Below, in pieces: positions 51,202 through 62,010 of a stretch of DNA of 64,000 bases (position 1 is the stretch's first letter; each line of letters starts with the position of its first letter). The notes below the pieces were generated by a model. It was not told the origin of the DNA and made no database searches. It worked only from the letters and a program-made list of their open reading frames with translations. This stretch comes from Gadus chalcogrammus (Eukaryota; Chordata; Actinopteri; Gadiformes; Gadidae), in contig NC_079427.1 in the NCBI RefSeq assembly GCF_026213295.1, forward strand, positions 32,842,670-32,906,669, read 5' to 3'. The position numbers and the translations under genes were made by a program.

Positions 51202-51689
51202 GTAAACAACTTGGCACAAATCAGTCAACACTTGGGTAGTTCGTAACATTTATTTTATTTTAGATTTTACGTATTTGTATTGTTTGCTTTCTCTCTCTCT
51301 TGAACGTGCAGGCTACAACGTCATTATCGTGGTCTGCACAAAATTGTCATCATGCGTGTATTCTGCTAACTGCACTATAACTACTTAATAGGAATTAATT
51401 TCTAGCCTAGGCTATTTCCTTGTTTTTCGGTGATTCAGTGGGCTCGTCTGAACAACCAATCACCGAACTCACCGCTTCTAAACTCGTGCACGAGAATTGA
51501 CGTAATCCATAGCAACGGCGCGTCACTCTTAGTTCACTCTTTGTGATTTATCCTTAGTAAGAGTAGGTCTCAGCGGCTTTGTGAATAATTTTTAAGAAAA
51601 AACTCCTACGTAAAATGTTTTAGCGCGAGTTAGGAGCACTCCTAGCGGTAAGATAAAATGCTTTGTGAATACGGCCCCTGATCGCCTTA

Positions 51690-51937
51690 GTTGAAAAAGT
51701 AGTTAAAAGGCATACCATATATAGAAACTTCCTTTAATGCTAATAGACAATGAAATAATTCATATGAAATTTGCAACATTCTACGGAAATTCATATAAAT
51801 CGGATATAATGGAGGAATCTGACCCACTGCCCTTTCCAAAGTCAGTTAGGCTTAAATGTCTCTCTGATGAACAAGAAGACCTAAAAAAGGAAATCACAAT
51901 ATCAAAAGTTAAAACTGCAATTTCCTCCCAAAAAAGA
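51690..51937 (+). pseudogene. L1 ORF2 piece before the RT
   Basis: EIIHMKFATFYGNSYKSDI and later LKKEITISKVKTAISS match the region just ahead of L1 RT (F-x-x-FY-x-x-LY, then I-T-x-x-E/K-V/I-x-x-A-I). The match stops near 51937 where inserted DNA starts. Confidence 0.7.
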
Positions 51938-52582
51938 CATCAGGAAATGTTGAATGTAGTATTCTCGTGCAGTGCGTTGTAACTCTGACTAAACACAAGT
52001 TAAACCGTAGTCAATGAAGACAGAGTTGTATGGTTGACCATTTAGTGTCACACTTCTTCATCAACAGACGGTGAAAATTGCAAGTAAAAGAATACAAAAA
52101 TATTGTCTGTCCATTTATGAATAAACATCACGTTGTACATAGTTGTAAATAATAATATTAACTTTCTAACGCTGTATGTAGATATACTGATTGCCAATTG
52201 CATTGCTTTTAGCATTGTTTTTAGCTTGTACACAATTGCTATCCAAAACGTTTTTAAACAACTCATCAAAAATCGTTTTTAACTAAATCCACCATAATAT
52301 ATTATCTTTAACATGACCTCTAACAATTAAACAAACTCACGGCATTGCCTCTGATGCTTCCAAGTGGATGCTAGCAGATAACATTCAGGTGCTTCACATA
52401 TCTGACATTCCTTTTACGGTAAGTCTAACAGGAATATACGAAACCGGAGGTGACATCGTCGCAAAACTAAAGCGGCAGAATAATATGAATTTATATATTA
52501 GCTAATTTCGACTATAAAGTAATTATCCACATCCCGTTGGTTTTGCATGTAATTATTTACGAAATAAATGTAAGAAAATTAA
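51938..52582. other. Insertion of unknown class in the L1
   Basis: AT-rich, non-LINE DNA between two L1 ORF2 pieces that should be adjacent. No TIR or coding domain recognised. Confidence 0.4.
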
Positions 52583-53215
52583 ATGAATGCCTGGAGAGGC
52601 AACACATTATATTCTGTATTCTGGACACAGATCAACCCACTATTATTAAAAATTATTAATAATGCATGGAGGCACCAGGCTCTTCCACAAACAACCTATC
52701 AAACAATTATTAACGTGATACCAAAACCAGGACGGGAGTGCAACAAACCATCTGATTTTCGACCTATAAGTTTAATTAATAGTGACAATAAAATGATTAC
52801 CAAAGTCCTAAATAACCATATAGCCAAGTTACTACCTGATATAATGCACCATAACAAAACTGGCCTTGTACAAAATAGGAGTCTGAAAACTAATATTAGA
52901 ACTTGAACATTAATTCAGCATGCTAAAAGACAAAAAAATGATCTGACATTGATGGCTGTGGACGCAGAGAAAGCCTTTGACTGCTTAGAATGGTCATTTA
53001 TTTTTAAAGTATTAGAATTATTTGGATTTCCTCATGAAATAATTACCATGATAAAGAAGATTTATAAATTGCCAACTAACAGGTTTATGTTAATTGTCAT
53101 TTATCTGAAATATTTAGGTTAGAAAGAGGCACTACAAGGATTCCAGTTATCCCCCTCCTTATTTGCGGTTAGCCCTTGGCTAAGAAAATAAGAGAAACAG
53201 AAGTGAGCGGCATTA
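52583..53215 (+). pseudogene. L1 ORF2 reverse transcriptase, N-terminal part
   Basis: WRHQALPQTTYQTIINVIPK, then KPSDFRPISLINSDNKMITK and HHNKTGLVQNR are RT blocks 0-2, and after a stop at 52904 LMAVDAEKAFDCLEWSFIFK is block 3 with the first catalytic Asp. ISLIN and DAEKAFD are strong LINE signatures. A hAT insertion follows at 53224. Non-functional. Confidence 0.88.
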
Positions 53216-53223
53216 GTGTAGAT

Positions 53224-54162
53224 CAGGGGTTTTCAAAGTGTGAGAGTGAGCCCCCCCTCAGAGAAAAATATTCAGCTGAGCCCCCCCCCCAATTTTTTTT
53301 TTTCTAAATACCTGTGTTTTGAAAGCTATCTTAATTATTTTACACATTTTAAACATCTCTGATCATAATTATAAAACATTTGAAACATATTTTTGAAACA
53401 TTTGAAACATATTTTTTAAACATATCTTTTAAACATATTTCTGAAACATTACAACATCTTTGTGCGTTTTTAAACACATTTCTTAACACAATTTAACAAC
53501 TTTATCTAAGCATGTTTTAGCTTAACCTTTTTTAAATACATTTGAACATCTTAATCTGTGTAAACTGCCAGTCGAATCAGATCTGCCTTTTCAGTCCAGA
53601 GATTCGACTATTCGGCGGGGTTTGTTTACCGGCGTTGCTATGGTGACCTAAATTATTATAAGCAACGATGCCGGTTTGAAACTAAAACTGTGATTCAGAA
53701 AAAAAGTATAAATGCTATCAAAATTCCGTTTCTATAGTATTGAAGATACAAGTGTGTAGATTTGTTTAATGGTTTGAACGATGGTAAACGGTTTAAAAAG
53801 GAATGAGTTACGATGTCTAGAAGTAGGTGTATCAGAATGGGCTGACGTCTTCAAAGAAAACAGCTGAAAACGAAGAGGGATGAAACTAAAACTTTGATTC
53901 TGAAGAAATTTTAAATGATATCGAAATTCTGTTTAGATATTATTGAAGATACAAGTGTGTAGATTTGTTAAATGGTTTGCACGAAGATAAACGGTTGAAA
54001 AATGATTTAGTTATGTTACTTCTACAGTTGAAGTACGACTGATGATTTGAATCATCGACTTTCAGTTTTTTTTTCGGGTTTATTTTTTTCTCACGTCGCG
54101 ACCCCCCTGAAGAACTCTGGCGCCCCCCAGGGGGGGCACGCCCCACAGTTTGAAAACCACTG
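53224..54162. mobile_element. 939-bp hAT element in the L1 RT, 8-bp target duplication
   Basis: Ends CAGGGGTTTTCAAAGTGTGA and CACAGTTTGAAAACCACTG; GTGTAGAT on both sides (53216-53223, 54163-54170). The CAGGGGTTTTCAAA end is the Charlie-like hAT type. C-rich runs near both ends, two similar interior blocks (about 53690 and 53880), no transposase. Confidence 0.93.
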
Positions 54163-54170
54163 GTGTAGAT

Positions 54171-54584
54171 AAACAAACATATAAAGGCCTGATAAAAAAT
54201 AATTATACAAAGATAACCTTATCTCTATATTAAATGAACTGAAAATTAGTATTAACAAATGGTCAGACCTGCCCATGAATATAATTGGAAGGATAAATCT
54301 TTTTAAAATAATGTGGTTACCAAAGTTTCTCTTTATCTTCCAAACAATACCTTTAATTCCTCCAAAACAATTCTTCACAAAATTAAACCCTTTACTCACC
54401 TCATTTGTCTGGTCTAATAAAGCGCATCGATGGAGTATAAGTCTCTTTCTTAACGTAAGAACAGAAGGTGGTCTTAAACTTCCAAACTTAGAACTGTACT
54501 TCTATGCCTAACAGATGTTTTACGTAGATCGGATAATCAATAACACAGCTGAAGAACCCTGGATTGACATAGAAAGTAAACAAT
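54171..54584 (+). pseudogene. L1 ORF2 post-RT part
   Basis: MNIIGRINLFKIMWLPKFLF then FIFQTIPLIPPKQFFTKL and FVWSNKAHRWS, LKLPNLELYF match the region after the RT in L1 ORF2. The expected F/Y-A-D-D block lies before this and is not found, so RT DNA is also missing. It stops at about 54584 (IDIESKQL) at another insertion. Confidence 0.8.
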
Positions 54585-55030
54585 TAGGGGCACCGAGCCT
54601 CCCGGGCTCCGCCGCAGCCCCACTGAAGTACGGGCCGATGGCGGGTAACATCGGCCAGATCGGGTCGAGACGGGCGGGGCGTGTCGCGGCCTCGAGCCCC
54701 CAGATGCCACGGAGCTGGTCCGGGCGTTGGGGGCCCTGAGGCATGGGCACCGCAACGCCAAGGTTTGCGGCTGCCCTGGCGATAATGCCCGGTAGCTCTG
54801 CCACCAAAGCTCCAACCAACCAATGTAAGTAAGGTGGCGGCAGAGACGGGCAATGCTGCTGCCCCGGGCCTCTCCGTTCGGAGAGGGGAAGACTCCGAGC
54901 TCACAAGGAGAGAAAGGGCATCGTCGAGCGGGACAGTAAAGTCGTCGGCCCGTTCAGCAACGGCGGCGGCAGTGTCGGCTCCACGCTGTCTGGGCAGCGC
55001 AGCATAATGCCGACACAGGCAGGGCGGCGA
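54585..55030 (-). other. GC-rich insertion; possible DIRS-like gag fragment
   Basis: Much more GC-rich than the LINE around it. A minus-strand frame has ELPGIIARAAANLGVAVPMP then QLRGIWGLE and YFSGAAAEPGRLGAP, which loosely resembles DIRS/Ngaro ORF1 sequences in fish. The match is from memory and weak. Confidence 0.3.
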
Positions 55031-56038
55031 GGCAATTTTCCGTCTCGTAAACGGTCGTTGCCATTTGAAACGGTCGATGCCATTTCCGACCATGTCCGAT
55101 TGCGTCCGCTCTCCGATCTTGAATTCCGAATGCTTCGTGAACGGAATTAAAACATGGCGGACGTAGAGGAGCCAGGACCTGCAGCAGGTCACTTGGAGTC
55201 AGTTAAAAACAGCACAGGGTGGAATGTTTTTTTCCGCTCAGTTGCCGTGAGTAATTATGAAACTATCTATTCCAGTCATACATAATGATTGATTGAATAG
55301 AGGAGACCTGGGCAGTTGCAACACTTTTTGCTATAATGGCTCTTTTGCTTAGCAACCATTTGAATTTAAGGGATGATATTTGAATAAAATAAACTTACAT
55401 CTGTCAGCTATTCATCAATAAAATTTAAGGATGATTACCTTAAGTACATTATTCACAGTTGGCCTTTGAATGTAAGATGCCAACAGCAACTGTCCCCGTA
55501 AAGACACCCATGATAAAAACTGATATGCTCGGATATAAATAACAATAATCGGGTTAAATAACTTCACATGGTGTGTCTGGTGTGTTTCCAGCATTCGTAG
55601 TGTTGATCAGCAGATATATAGTCCGCCAAGACGTTGAGGTTGCTTAGTAACCAGAGACTCTGTCGGAGCGTTCCCTCTTCGTCATAACTATCAAACCAAA
55701 CATCCTTCACATTCACCGAGCGAACATTATGAAAGTAAAATGCACATTTCTCGCTAAAAATGTTTCCATAAAAGCATTTAATGGCGTAACTATGTTACTA
55801 TTTCCACACAGAATAAAGAAAGATGTCGGCCGTATGCTTCTGTCCAAGCTCACTACTCTCTGCCAGTGACGTCGGGTCAAGCTCAACGCTGATTGGGCAA
55901 CGCGGCTAATCGTCATGCCGTCAATTCAGTTCACGAAGCATTCGGAATTCAAGATCGGAGAGCGGACGCAATCGGACATGGTCGGAAATGGCATCGACCG
56001 TTTCAAATGGCAACGACCGTTTACTAGACGGAAAATTG
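55030..56038. repeat. Inverted repeat, about 118-bp arms, 770-bp middle
   Basis: 55030-55150 and 55920-56038 are reverse complements with few changes (for example TTCGGAATTCAAGATCGGAG in the right arm). Both arms read as the same peptide string (FTKHSEFKIGERTQSDMVGN) on opposite strands. The middle is AT-rich and non-coding. Probably TIRs of an insertion or a foldback element. Confidence 0.85.
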
Positions 56039-56159
56039 CGGCGACGAGAGCGCCAAGACGGCATGTTCATGCCCAAGGCAGCCCTCACACACCTCATGGC
56101 CGCCATACGGCAAGATTTAACCCGCGTTACATGTCTTGCAGATGCCGTTCGCAAGACAT

Positions 56160-56552
56160 GCCCTTTTCCTCGGACGGCGAACTAGCCATCTCGTTTGAAC
56201 TCAGTGGTGACCGAGCAAAATTCCGAGACACAATATTCAAGACGGCTGCGCCCAGTGTGACTTGAAGTAAGAACAGTTTTTATTGTGCTTGGACGACTTT
56301 GGTGGTTTAAATGGCAATTTCAATCACTCGTATTACTGCAATACCTTACTGCGTCCGTATCTCTGCCTATGGCCTATAGCCTACTTATTTTGGAGCGCCT
56401 GGTCCTCTGCCAATGATACCGCGACAACAGTTTTTCGGGAGGGGTCCATGTTTTCCTCCAACGACCGAGCGAAATAATAAAACGCTTGAAGCGTGGGCGT
56501 GGCGTCAGATCCGAGATCCGAGTCGGTTCGCAGAGAATACTCGAACGCAGCA
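56160..56552. mobile_element. TIR repeat (ATGGTGCGTT family), copy 2, partial
   Basis: Close relative of 47795-48272, sharing CATCTCGTTTGAACTCAG, TGGTGGTTTAAAT, and ATCCGAGATCCGAGTCGG. It ends in CTCGAACGCAGCATT; the left end is merged with the inverted repeat and not defined. Confidence 0.6.
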
Positions 56553-56790
56553 TTAGTATCCCTAGGAACACAGACATTTGGAATAACCCATCAATTAAAA
56601 TCCAGAATGATGAGCTCTGGAGTACTTGGAGTACAAGGGGAATTAAACAATTGTCAGATCTAATTACAGACAATAGTGTTCAATCATTCACAGAACTTCA
56701 GAATAAATTCAAACTGTCAAACCAAGAATCGTTTAGATATTTACAGTTACAAAACTGGATAACCGATAAAACTACGATTTACGATCACAG
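56553..56790 (+). pseudogene. L1 ORF2 C-terminal piece
   Basis: SIPRNTDIWNNPSIKIQND, ELWSTWSTRGIKQLSDLITD and QNKFKLSNQESFRYLQLQNW match the C-terminal region of L1 ORF2 and continue in order from 54584. Ends near 56790 at a hairpin. Confidence 0.75.
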
Positions 56791-56816
56791 TTCGTAAATC
56801 ACAGATTTACGAACTG
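56788..56816. repeat. Perfect 12-bp hairpin, 5-base loop
   Basis: CAGTTCGTAAAT, loop CACAG, ATTTACGAACTG. Confidence 0.95.
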
Positions 56817-56835
56817 CGAATCTTCTTACTTCTTA

Positions 56836-56962
56836 CCAAACAGGTAATCTCTTCTACTTCCTATTAGACAAGCCTACAATGCGTTTAGGCTTGTCCTCCA
56901 CAAGCCTAAACACATTGTAGGCTACTACAATAGGAAGTAGAAGAGAAAACCTGTTTAGCAAG
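56836..56962. repeat. Long hairpin at the L1/hAT junction
   Basis: Paired arms: AAACAGGT with AACCTGTTT, CTTCTACTTCCTATTA with AATAGGAAGTAGAAG, and GCCTACAATGCGTTTAGGCTTGT with its near-complement, closing on a loop of few bases near 56897-56901. Could be a foldback MITE or folded hAT end. Confidence 0.9.
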
Positions 56963-56989
56963 TGGATTTCAGGGGTGTTTTGTTGCAAA

Positions 56990-57065
56990 GTCATTGTCAG
57001 GTCACTGCACTTCAAGGCACATCTAATAGAGGAATTTGTGTTGGAGCAGAAAGAGGCAGACAGAT
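56990..57065 (+). pseudogene. Inverted fragment of the neighbouring hAT transposase
   Basis: CACTGCACTTCAAGGCACAT through GAGCAGAAAGAGGCAGA matches, on the opposite strand, the transposase region at about 58200-58260. An inverted partial duplication or part of a second copy. Confidence 0.8.
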
Positions 57066-57139
57066 CTTTTAGAATATTGTGAATGTAAAGAATATAGAAA
57101 AGGATGTCCTTGCACTGGTTTAGCACTTGGGCACATTAG

Positions 57140-59214
57140 TTAATAGAGTAAGTTGTATACAATAACTTGGCATTATCATGGATGAAGCTGATCATATTAC
57201 ACCTTGAAGGAGCAAGTGATGATCATTTGCCATTGAGCAGAAGGCAAGTGGAGCTAAACATGCATTCCACCGGCACACTCCCTGGTGAAATGGAGAGGTA
57301 GCACTGGGCCATAGGGGACAGTGCTGGGAAGGTATGGCTATGAGTTCGCCAAAAGTCCAATGCTCCTTAGTCTCTTGTTTTCATTACCAGAAAAGCATCT
57401 ATCTCTTGGTCAAGAAGAGCACTTGAAGAATGAGCTTCGGCATCTTCTTGTGCCTCTGCTAATAATTCTAGTCGCAGGCGCTTCGCACTACCTCCCACAT
57501 CTCCATCGTAGTCACCCTTCCCACCAGAAGGGCAACCATAACCACCATCAGTAGTCATCTCATCTCCTACCCCAAACACTGTTGAACTGAATCTGAAAGA
57601 TGAAATATATGCATCAGGCAAATGGCTGTTCAAATCAAAAATAAGAAAAGGTAAGTGGTGAGCAAGTACACTGAAATATCAATGTCACCTGGAGGAGTTC
57701 AGATTCTCATGGAGATTCTGCAGCAGTGCTCTGCTTTCATCCTTCGTCATTGTGATGTCTCCGACAGCTGGATCAAACACTGCGGCGGCTCTAACCAGAT
57801 TTGAGCACAGATTCTCTTGATACGAGCCCTGATTAGTGGTATGGCACTCAGATTTGGACTGACTTCACTTATAATGAGAGTGAATTTTTCAAAGTCTTCC
57901 AAAAATTTTACTAGGTTACCAAGTAGCCTGATTTCATCAGGTAGGAGGCATAACAAGGCCTTTCCTATCCTCTTCAGGATTTCAGTGACTTCTGTCTCCA
58001 AACTGAGTAGGCTTCTGATCATGTTGAAGACACTGTTCCAATGTGTTGGCACTGTGGTCATTAGGGTTTTGTGTGTCTGTGGTTTTGATTTCTTAGTTCC
58101 CAGCTGCCAATCCTCATCCTCGTCATTCATCTCATCAATTGGATCATTGGAATCTGCATCAATTTCATCCTGCTTGTTTTGAATCTTGGCATATACTTCT
58201 GCCTCTTTCTGCTCCAACACAAATCCCTCTATTAGATGTGCCTTGAAGTGCAGTGCGCTTACGATGTCTTTGCATTGGGAAATTAAGGCTTGTGCTTCAG
58301 GGATTTTGGTAAGAGTGTCTGTTATGAGTATGTTGTGTAAACAGTGTGCAACGCATGTTACTCTCTCATGGCCCAGTAACCAGGACAACTTAATCATATT
58401 CGCTGCTCCATCTGTTGTGTCAAAGAGCAAAACATTTTTATCTTTGGGAAGGAATTCTTCAAGTTATTCCCTTACAAACACGGTTAGGTTTTCTGATGTG
58501 AGACTTTCTACAGGTTTGATACAAAGTGTAAAAAGAAGTTTGAATCTACAGTGCAGATTCTCACACCAACATTTGGATATCTTGACCTTGGACTTTATGC
58601 CCATGTAGACATCAGCCAGGGCTGTTGTGGCAAGGGTTCTGCTGGTTGGCAAATTAGGATGAATATTTTTTTTGGAAACCTTCCTTTTTTATCAATTCAA
58701 ATTGAAGCAGGTCTTGACACAGCCACAACAAGAGATCACAATTGACATCAAACTGGGAAGTAGCTGGGCGTCCTTTAGGAACAGTTTGTATCCAGTTTGT
58801 AAGTTTACTTGATTGTTCTTTGAGAAATACTGTACTCTCCTTGTGTGCAGCTTTTGCCTGACCAAGGAAGTTTCCACTTGATGTGTTTTCGCCTAAGCTG
58901 TATACTTTTGATAACATCCCATGTTCTTTGGTCATTTCTGCTTCAAAGCAGAGTTTGCAGTAGAGTTTGTCATCAATGCGATTGTTGTTCACATACAGAT
59001 CGCCCATATATGTCCAAAAATGTGAACGAAGGCTACGAGCAGCATCAACACTGTGAGGTCTCCATGTCACACCAGAATCCTTCAGAAGATATGTCCGTGG
59101 TGTGCTAATATATTTGTTAACTCTGCGTCCTAAAAGAGTACAAAAATATCCATGAAACACTAGCCCTGACACAATGACAAAATGGCATTCAAGAAGAACG
59201 GTTGCGCAAAACAC
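57140..59214 (-). pseudogene. hAT (ZBED-like) transposase, decayed
   Basis: Read from 59214 down. N-terminal BED-like finger region: LRSHFWTYMGDLYVNNNRID then LYCKLCFEAE and a His further on. Then linker (GRPATSQFDVNCDLLLWLCQ), a middle piece (TTALADVYMGIKSKVKISKC), and the RNase H-like core: LLFDTTDGAANMIKLSWLLG followed by CVAHCLHNIL, the hAT C-x-x-H motif. An acidic insert (NDPIDEMNDEDEDWQ) and VPTHWNSVFNMIRSL follow. The hATC dimerisation blocks appear in broken frames at about 57160-57340 (PPGSVPVECMF-like, LAPSRCNMI-like). Several stops and shifts, for example near 58463. Cellular ZBED genes are relatives, but decay and context point to a transposon copy. TIRs not located. Confidence 0.8.
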
Positions 59215-59545
59215 CTTCGGTGAAATTTTTTCTTTGTTGTAAAGACTACTAGCCTACGTGAGTTTTGGTTCGCTAAGCAATGGGCATATCGCTGCTAGTC
59301 GAGCTCAGTCTAAAAATAGACAAACAGAAAAAAAGTTGGTTTGGATTATAGCCTGAGCCAGGATAATCTTAACTAGCAAATCAGTTTATGTATATAAATT
59401 TATATTATTTTGGACAACTGCGCATTTCAATTCAATGTACACTGAAGCATGCGTCGTGAACGTGAACTAGCAATGCAGCAATCTCTGGAAATGGTGGAAT
59501 GTTAGCGTTTAATGCTGTAAATCCCACTGTTCTACAATCTTGGGT

Positions 59546-59788
59546 TCATATCATACATTTTTGGTTCAGGTGTTGGTGCAACCAGGCCCTAACTAAAGTC
59601 AGAGTAGGCCTACGTAGGAATTTGGAAAATGTGTGCGTAGTGAGATCAAAAGTACCTGCTTTGCTTCTCTCCGCCATTTCACCTCCACGCCCGAAATTGT
59701 ATTGCTTCTTCTGTGCATCTGTGACCTCTATCGGAAAACGTGCAATTTTCCTTCCTTTGTATCGAGTCCTTCCTGTGTATCGTAGCAC
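59546..59788 (-). other. Unassigned 80-codon frame
   Basis: Includes RYTGRTRYKGRKIARFPIEV and NFGRGGEMAERSKAGTFDLT. Not simple repeat, not recognised. It sits between a hAT transposase and an L2 fragment, so it is likely repeat-derived. Confidence 0.2.
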
Positions 59789-59999
59789 CGGAAGGACTGT
59801 GCTGAATCCAGTGGGAAAATATATCTTGTTTGTTGTTTATTTTTCGTGTGTATGTCTCTATGTGATATAATTATTACTTGATGCAAATAATTCTAGCTGG
59901 CTCAGCCAAAGTTTATCAGATGGCAGCTTATTTTGGCTTATACAATTATTGGCTAGCGGCAGCTGAAATTCGAAATGGCGCAAATGGCGGCGCCTGGCG

Positions 60000-61507
60000 G
60001 CTTCGAGATCTAGGTGAGAGGGATAAATTGGGTAAAGACAGAGGTGGGGATTGGAGGAGGGAGGATGGTGGCAGGGATAAAAGAGGACCTAATTTCCTTT
60101 ACGTTCTGGGTAAAGTAGGTAACAAAGTCATCAGCAGTGAGGCAGGAAGGAGGTGGAGGGAAGAGAACATGGAAAACAGTTTCCTGGGGTTTGAGGCGGA
60201 GGAGTTGATTAAGGTCCTGTAGAAGGCAGATTTGTCTGTTGACACAGTGGAGGTGAAATCAGAGAGAAGGAAAAGACAGTGAGATAGATCATTAGGACAG
60301 TCTGATCTCTTCCATTTCCTCTCAGCTGCCCGCAACTCTGCTCTATAAGTCCGCAGAGATTCGGACAGCCAATGAGGAGGGGGTGAGGATCGCGCAGGTC
60401 TGGAGTGGAAGGGACAGAGGGAGTCCAAAGAGGAGGAGAGGGAGGATAGCAGAGTATCGGAGGTTTTCTCGGTTGTTTAAATAGTTGAGAGAATCGTTCG
60501 ACAGAAGGTAGTGAAGACAGAACAGTTGAGGCAAACGTAGAGGGAGAGAGAGATTTGAGGTTATGGCGGGTGGTGACAATGTGGGGACTAGAGAGGATGG
60601 GGGGAGAGGACTTCAAGGGGAGAGAAAAAGCAACAAAGTGATGTTCAGACACGGGGAGGGGGGTAACAGAGAGAGCATAGGTGCCACAGGACATTGTGAA
60701 TATCAGGTCAAGTTGGTTCCCGGCCCTGTGTGTGGGAGGAGAAGGGGATAGTGTTAAGTCAAAGGTGGCGAAAAAGTAATTATTAAGTAATAATTAATTC
60801 AGGTGATTGCAACTTCCCTGGCAGGATGTTGAAGTTGCCAAGGATAACGAGTGGTGTGCCATTTTCCTGGAAAGCAGCTGAGAAAGGGCATCCCTCTCGT
60901 CGTAGAAGTCACGAAGGGGACCTCGAGGATGGTAGATCACCACAATGAAGAGCTTGATAGGAAGGGTGACAGTGACAGCGTGGAGTTCAAATGCAGATTT
61001 GGCCAAGTGTTCTAGAGGAAGGACCTGGTAGGACCACTTTGGCGAGATAAGGAGTCCGGTCCCTCCTCCTCGCCATGATGGTCTTAGGGTGTGAAAGAAT
61101 GAGTAGATGTTGGAGAGGGCAGAAGGAGTAGCAGAATTCGCTGGAGTGATCCAAGTCTCTGTCAGGGCCAGGAAGTGGAGGGTCATTAGGGACGCGTAGG
61201 CCGAAATGGAGTCAGCCTCCTTGACCGCTGATTGGCAGTTCCAGAGTCCTCCCATCACTTCAAGGTCAGTGTAGGCAAGGGTCGGTGGATGGCACAGATT
61301 GGATGGGTTGCTGCCCCGAGCAGAGGATTTATGGTGCCGTCGTCTATGAGTGGAAATCCTGACGATGAGTGAAGTACGACACATAGCTACAATAGGGTGG
61401 CTTCCCTGGTCTTCCTCGTGGGACTCCCACAGAGAGACTCCCTTAGTCTTTGTTTCACGGGTCCTGACGCTACAGCTGACGCTAATTTTATTAAGCTCAG
61501 AATTCAT
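60000..61507 (-). pseudogene. L2-type LINE: endonuclease and linker, RT missing
   Basis: Read from 61507 down: GLWNCQSAVKEADSISAYAS, LHFLALTETWITPANSATPS, RPSWRGGGTGLLISPKW and VTLPIKLFIVVIYHPRGPL are endonuclease blocks of CR1/L2-clade elements. After frame breaks, SEHHFVAFSLPL then the linker WLSESLRTYRAELRAAERKW and LINSSASNPRKLFSMFSSL. The sequence stops about where RT should start. Retaining the 5' side and losing the 3' side is the reverse of ordinary LINE truncation, so later deletion or insertion cut it. Confidence 0.82.
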
Positions 61508-61564
61508 GCTTCATCCATGTTTTTTTATTTATTTATTTATCATATCTTCATTGTATAGTTAAGC

Positions 61565-61985
61565 ACTGTGAGGGACCGGCGTGGTCGCCCCATGTATCTG
61601 GGATACGGGCAACTGGGTATCGCGAGTGTGGGCAAAAATGAGGGCAATGGACTGACGACTAAGAAAAGTGAAGTTTTAATCTCTCCAAACATTCACAAAA
61701 ATAGAGCAACGTTCAAAATGAAAAGGAAATGACTGCATCAGTCAGCAAACCAAACTAAGATAACATAAAATAGCATACCATAACATACGTTTCTCGTACT
61801 GGCCTCACTCGAAGCCAGCACCACCTTCAGCCTCAAACACCAAATGAAAAGGCCCTTAAATAGGGAAATGGTAATTGGACCAATCACGGCCATATGGGCC
61901 AGACCATTAGCTGGGGGAACATTTACCTAAAGCTAACAATCCTATACTGCCCCCTACCGGGACGGAAGACTAACTTCCACCAGCC
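61565..61985 (-). repeat. Possible solo LTR
   Basis: On the minus strand: TATTTAAGGGCC promoter-like motif, ATTAAA near the far side, and an end in GGTCCCTCACA (TG..CA type). No internal retroviral-type genes beside it. Class not known. Confidence 0.35.
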
Positions 61986-62010
61986 CAATCTAATGCACAC
62001 ACACACACAC

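Larger units (their letters stand above)
50189..51678 (+). mobile_element. PIF/Harbinger element, copy B
   Basis: Same TIRs as copy A (GGGGCCGTATTCACAAAGGA, GTGAATACGGCCCC), opposite direction, 185 bp away. Carries a broken DDE transposase (about 50560-51201) and a (GAT)n run (51079-51120). Flanking triplets do not give a clear target duplication for either copy. Confidence 0.9.
43320..56790 (+). mobile_element. L1-clade LINE broken by nested insertions
   Basis: Collinear + strand pieces of one LINE: 5'UTR and ORF1 (43320 to about 44700), endonuclease (46038-46985), post-EN linker (50004-50188 and about 51690-51937), RT (52583-53215), C-terminal part (54171-54584, 56553-56790). Between them lie other mobile elements. 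The order matches L1 ORF1-EN-RT-Cys region. Every piece has stops or shifts. The 3' end and poly(A) are not identified, and target duplications of the LINE itself were not found. Confidence 0.8.

Noticed and set aside
54584..55192. 202-codon minus-strand frame as a new gene
   Set aside because: It runs from one arm of an inverted repeat into a GC-rich insertion in the LINE; the shared peptide string is just the inverted arm. At best a mobile-element fragment.
57747..59214. A domesticated ZBED host gene
   Set aside because: Stops and frame shifts, a split hATC and an inverted fragment beside it point to a dead transposon. An intact relative elsewhere is not excluded.
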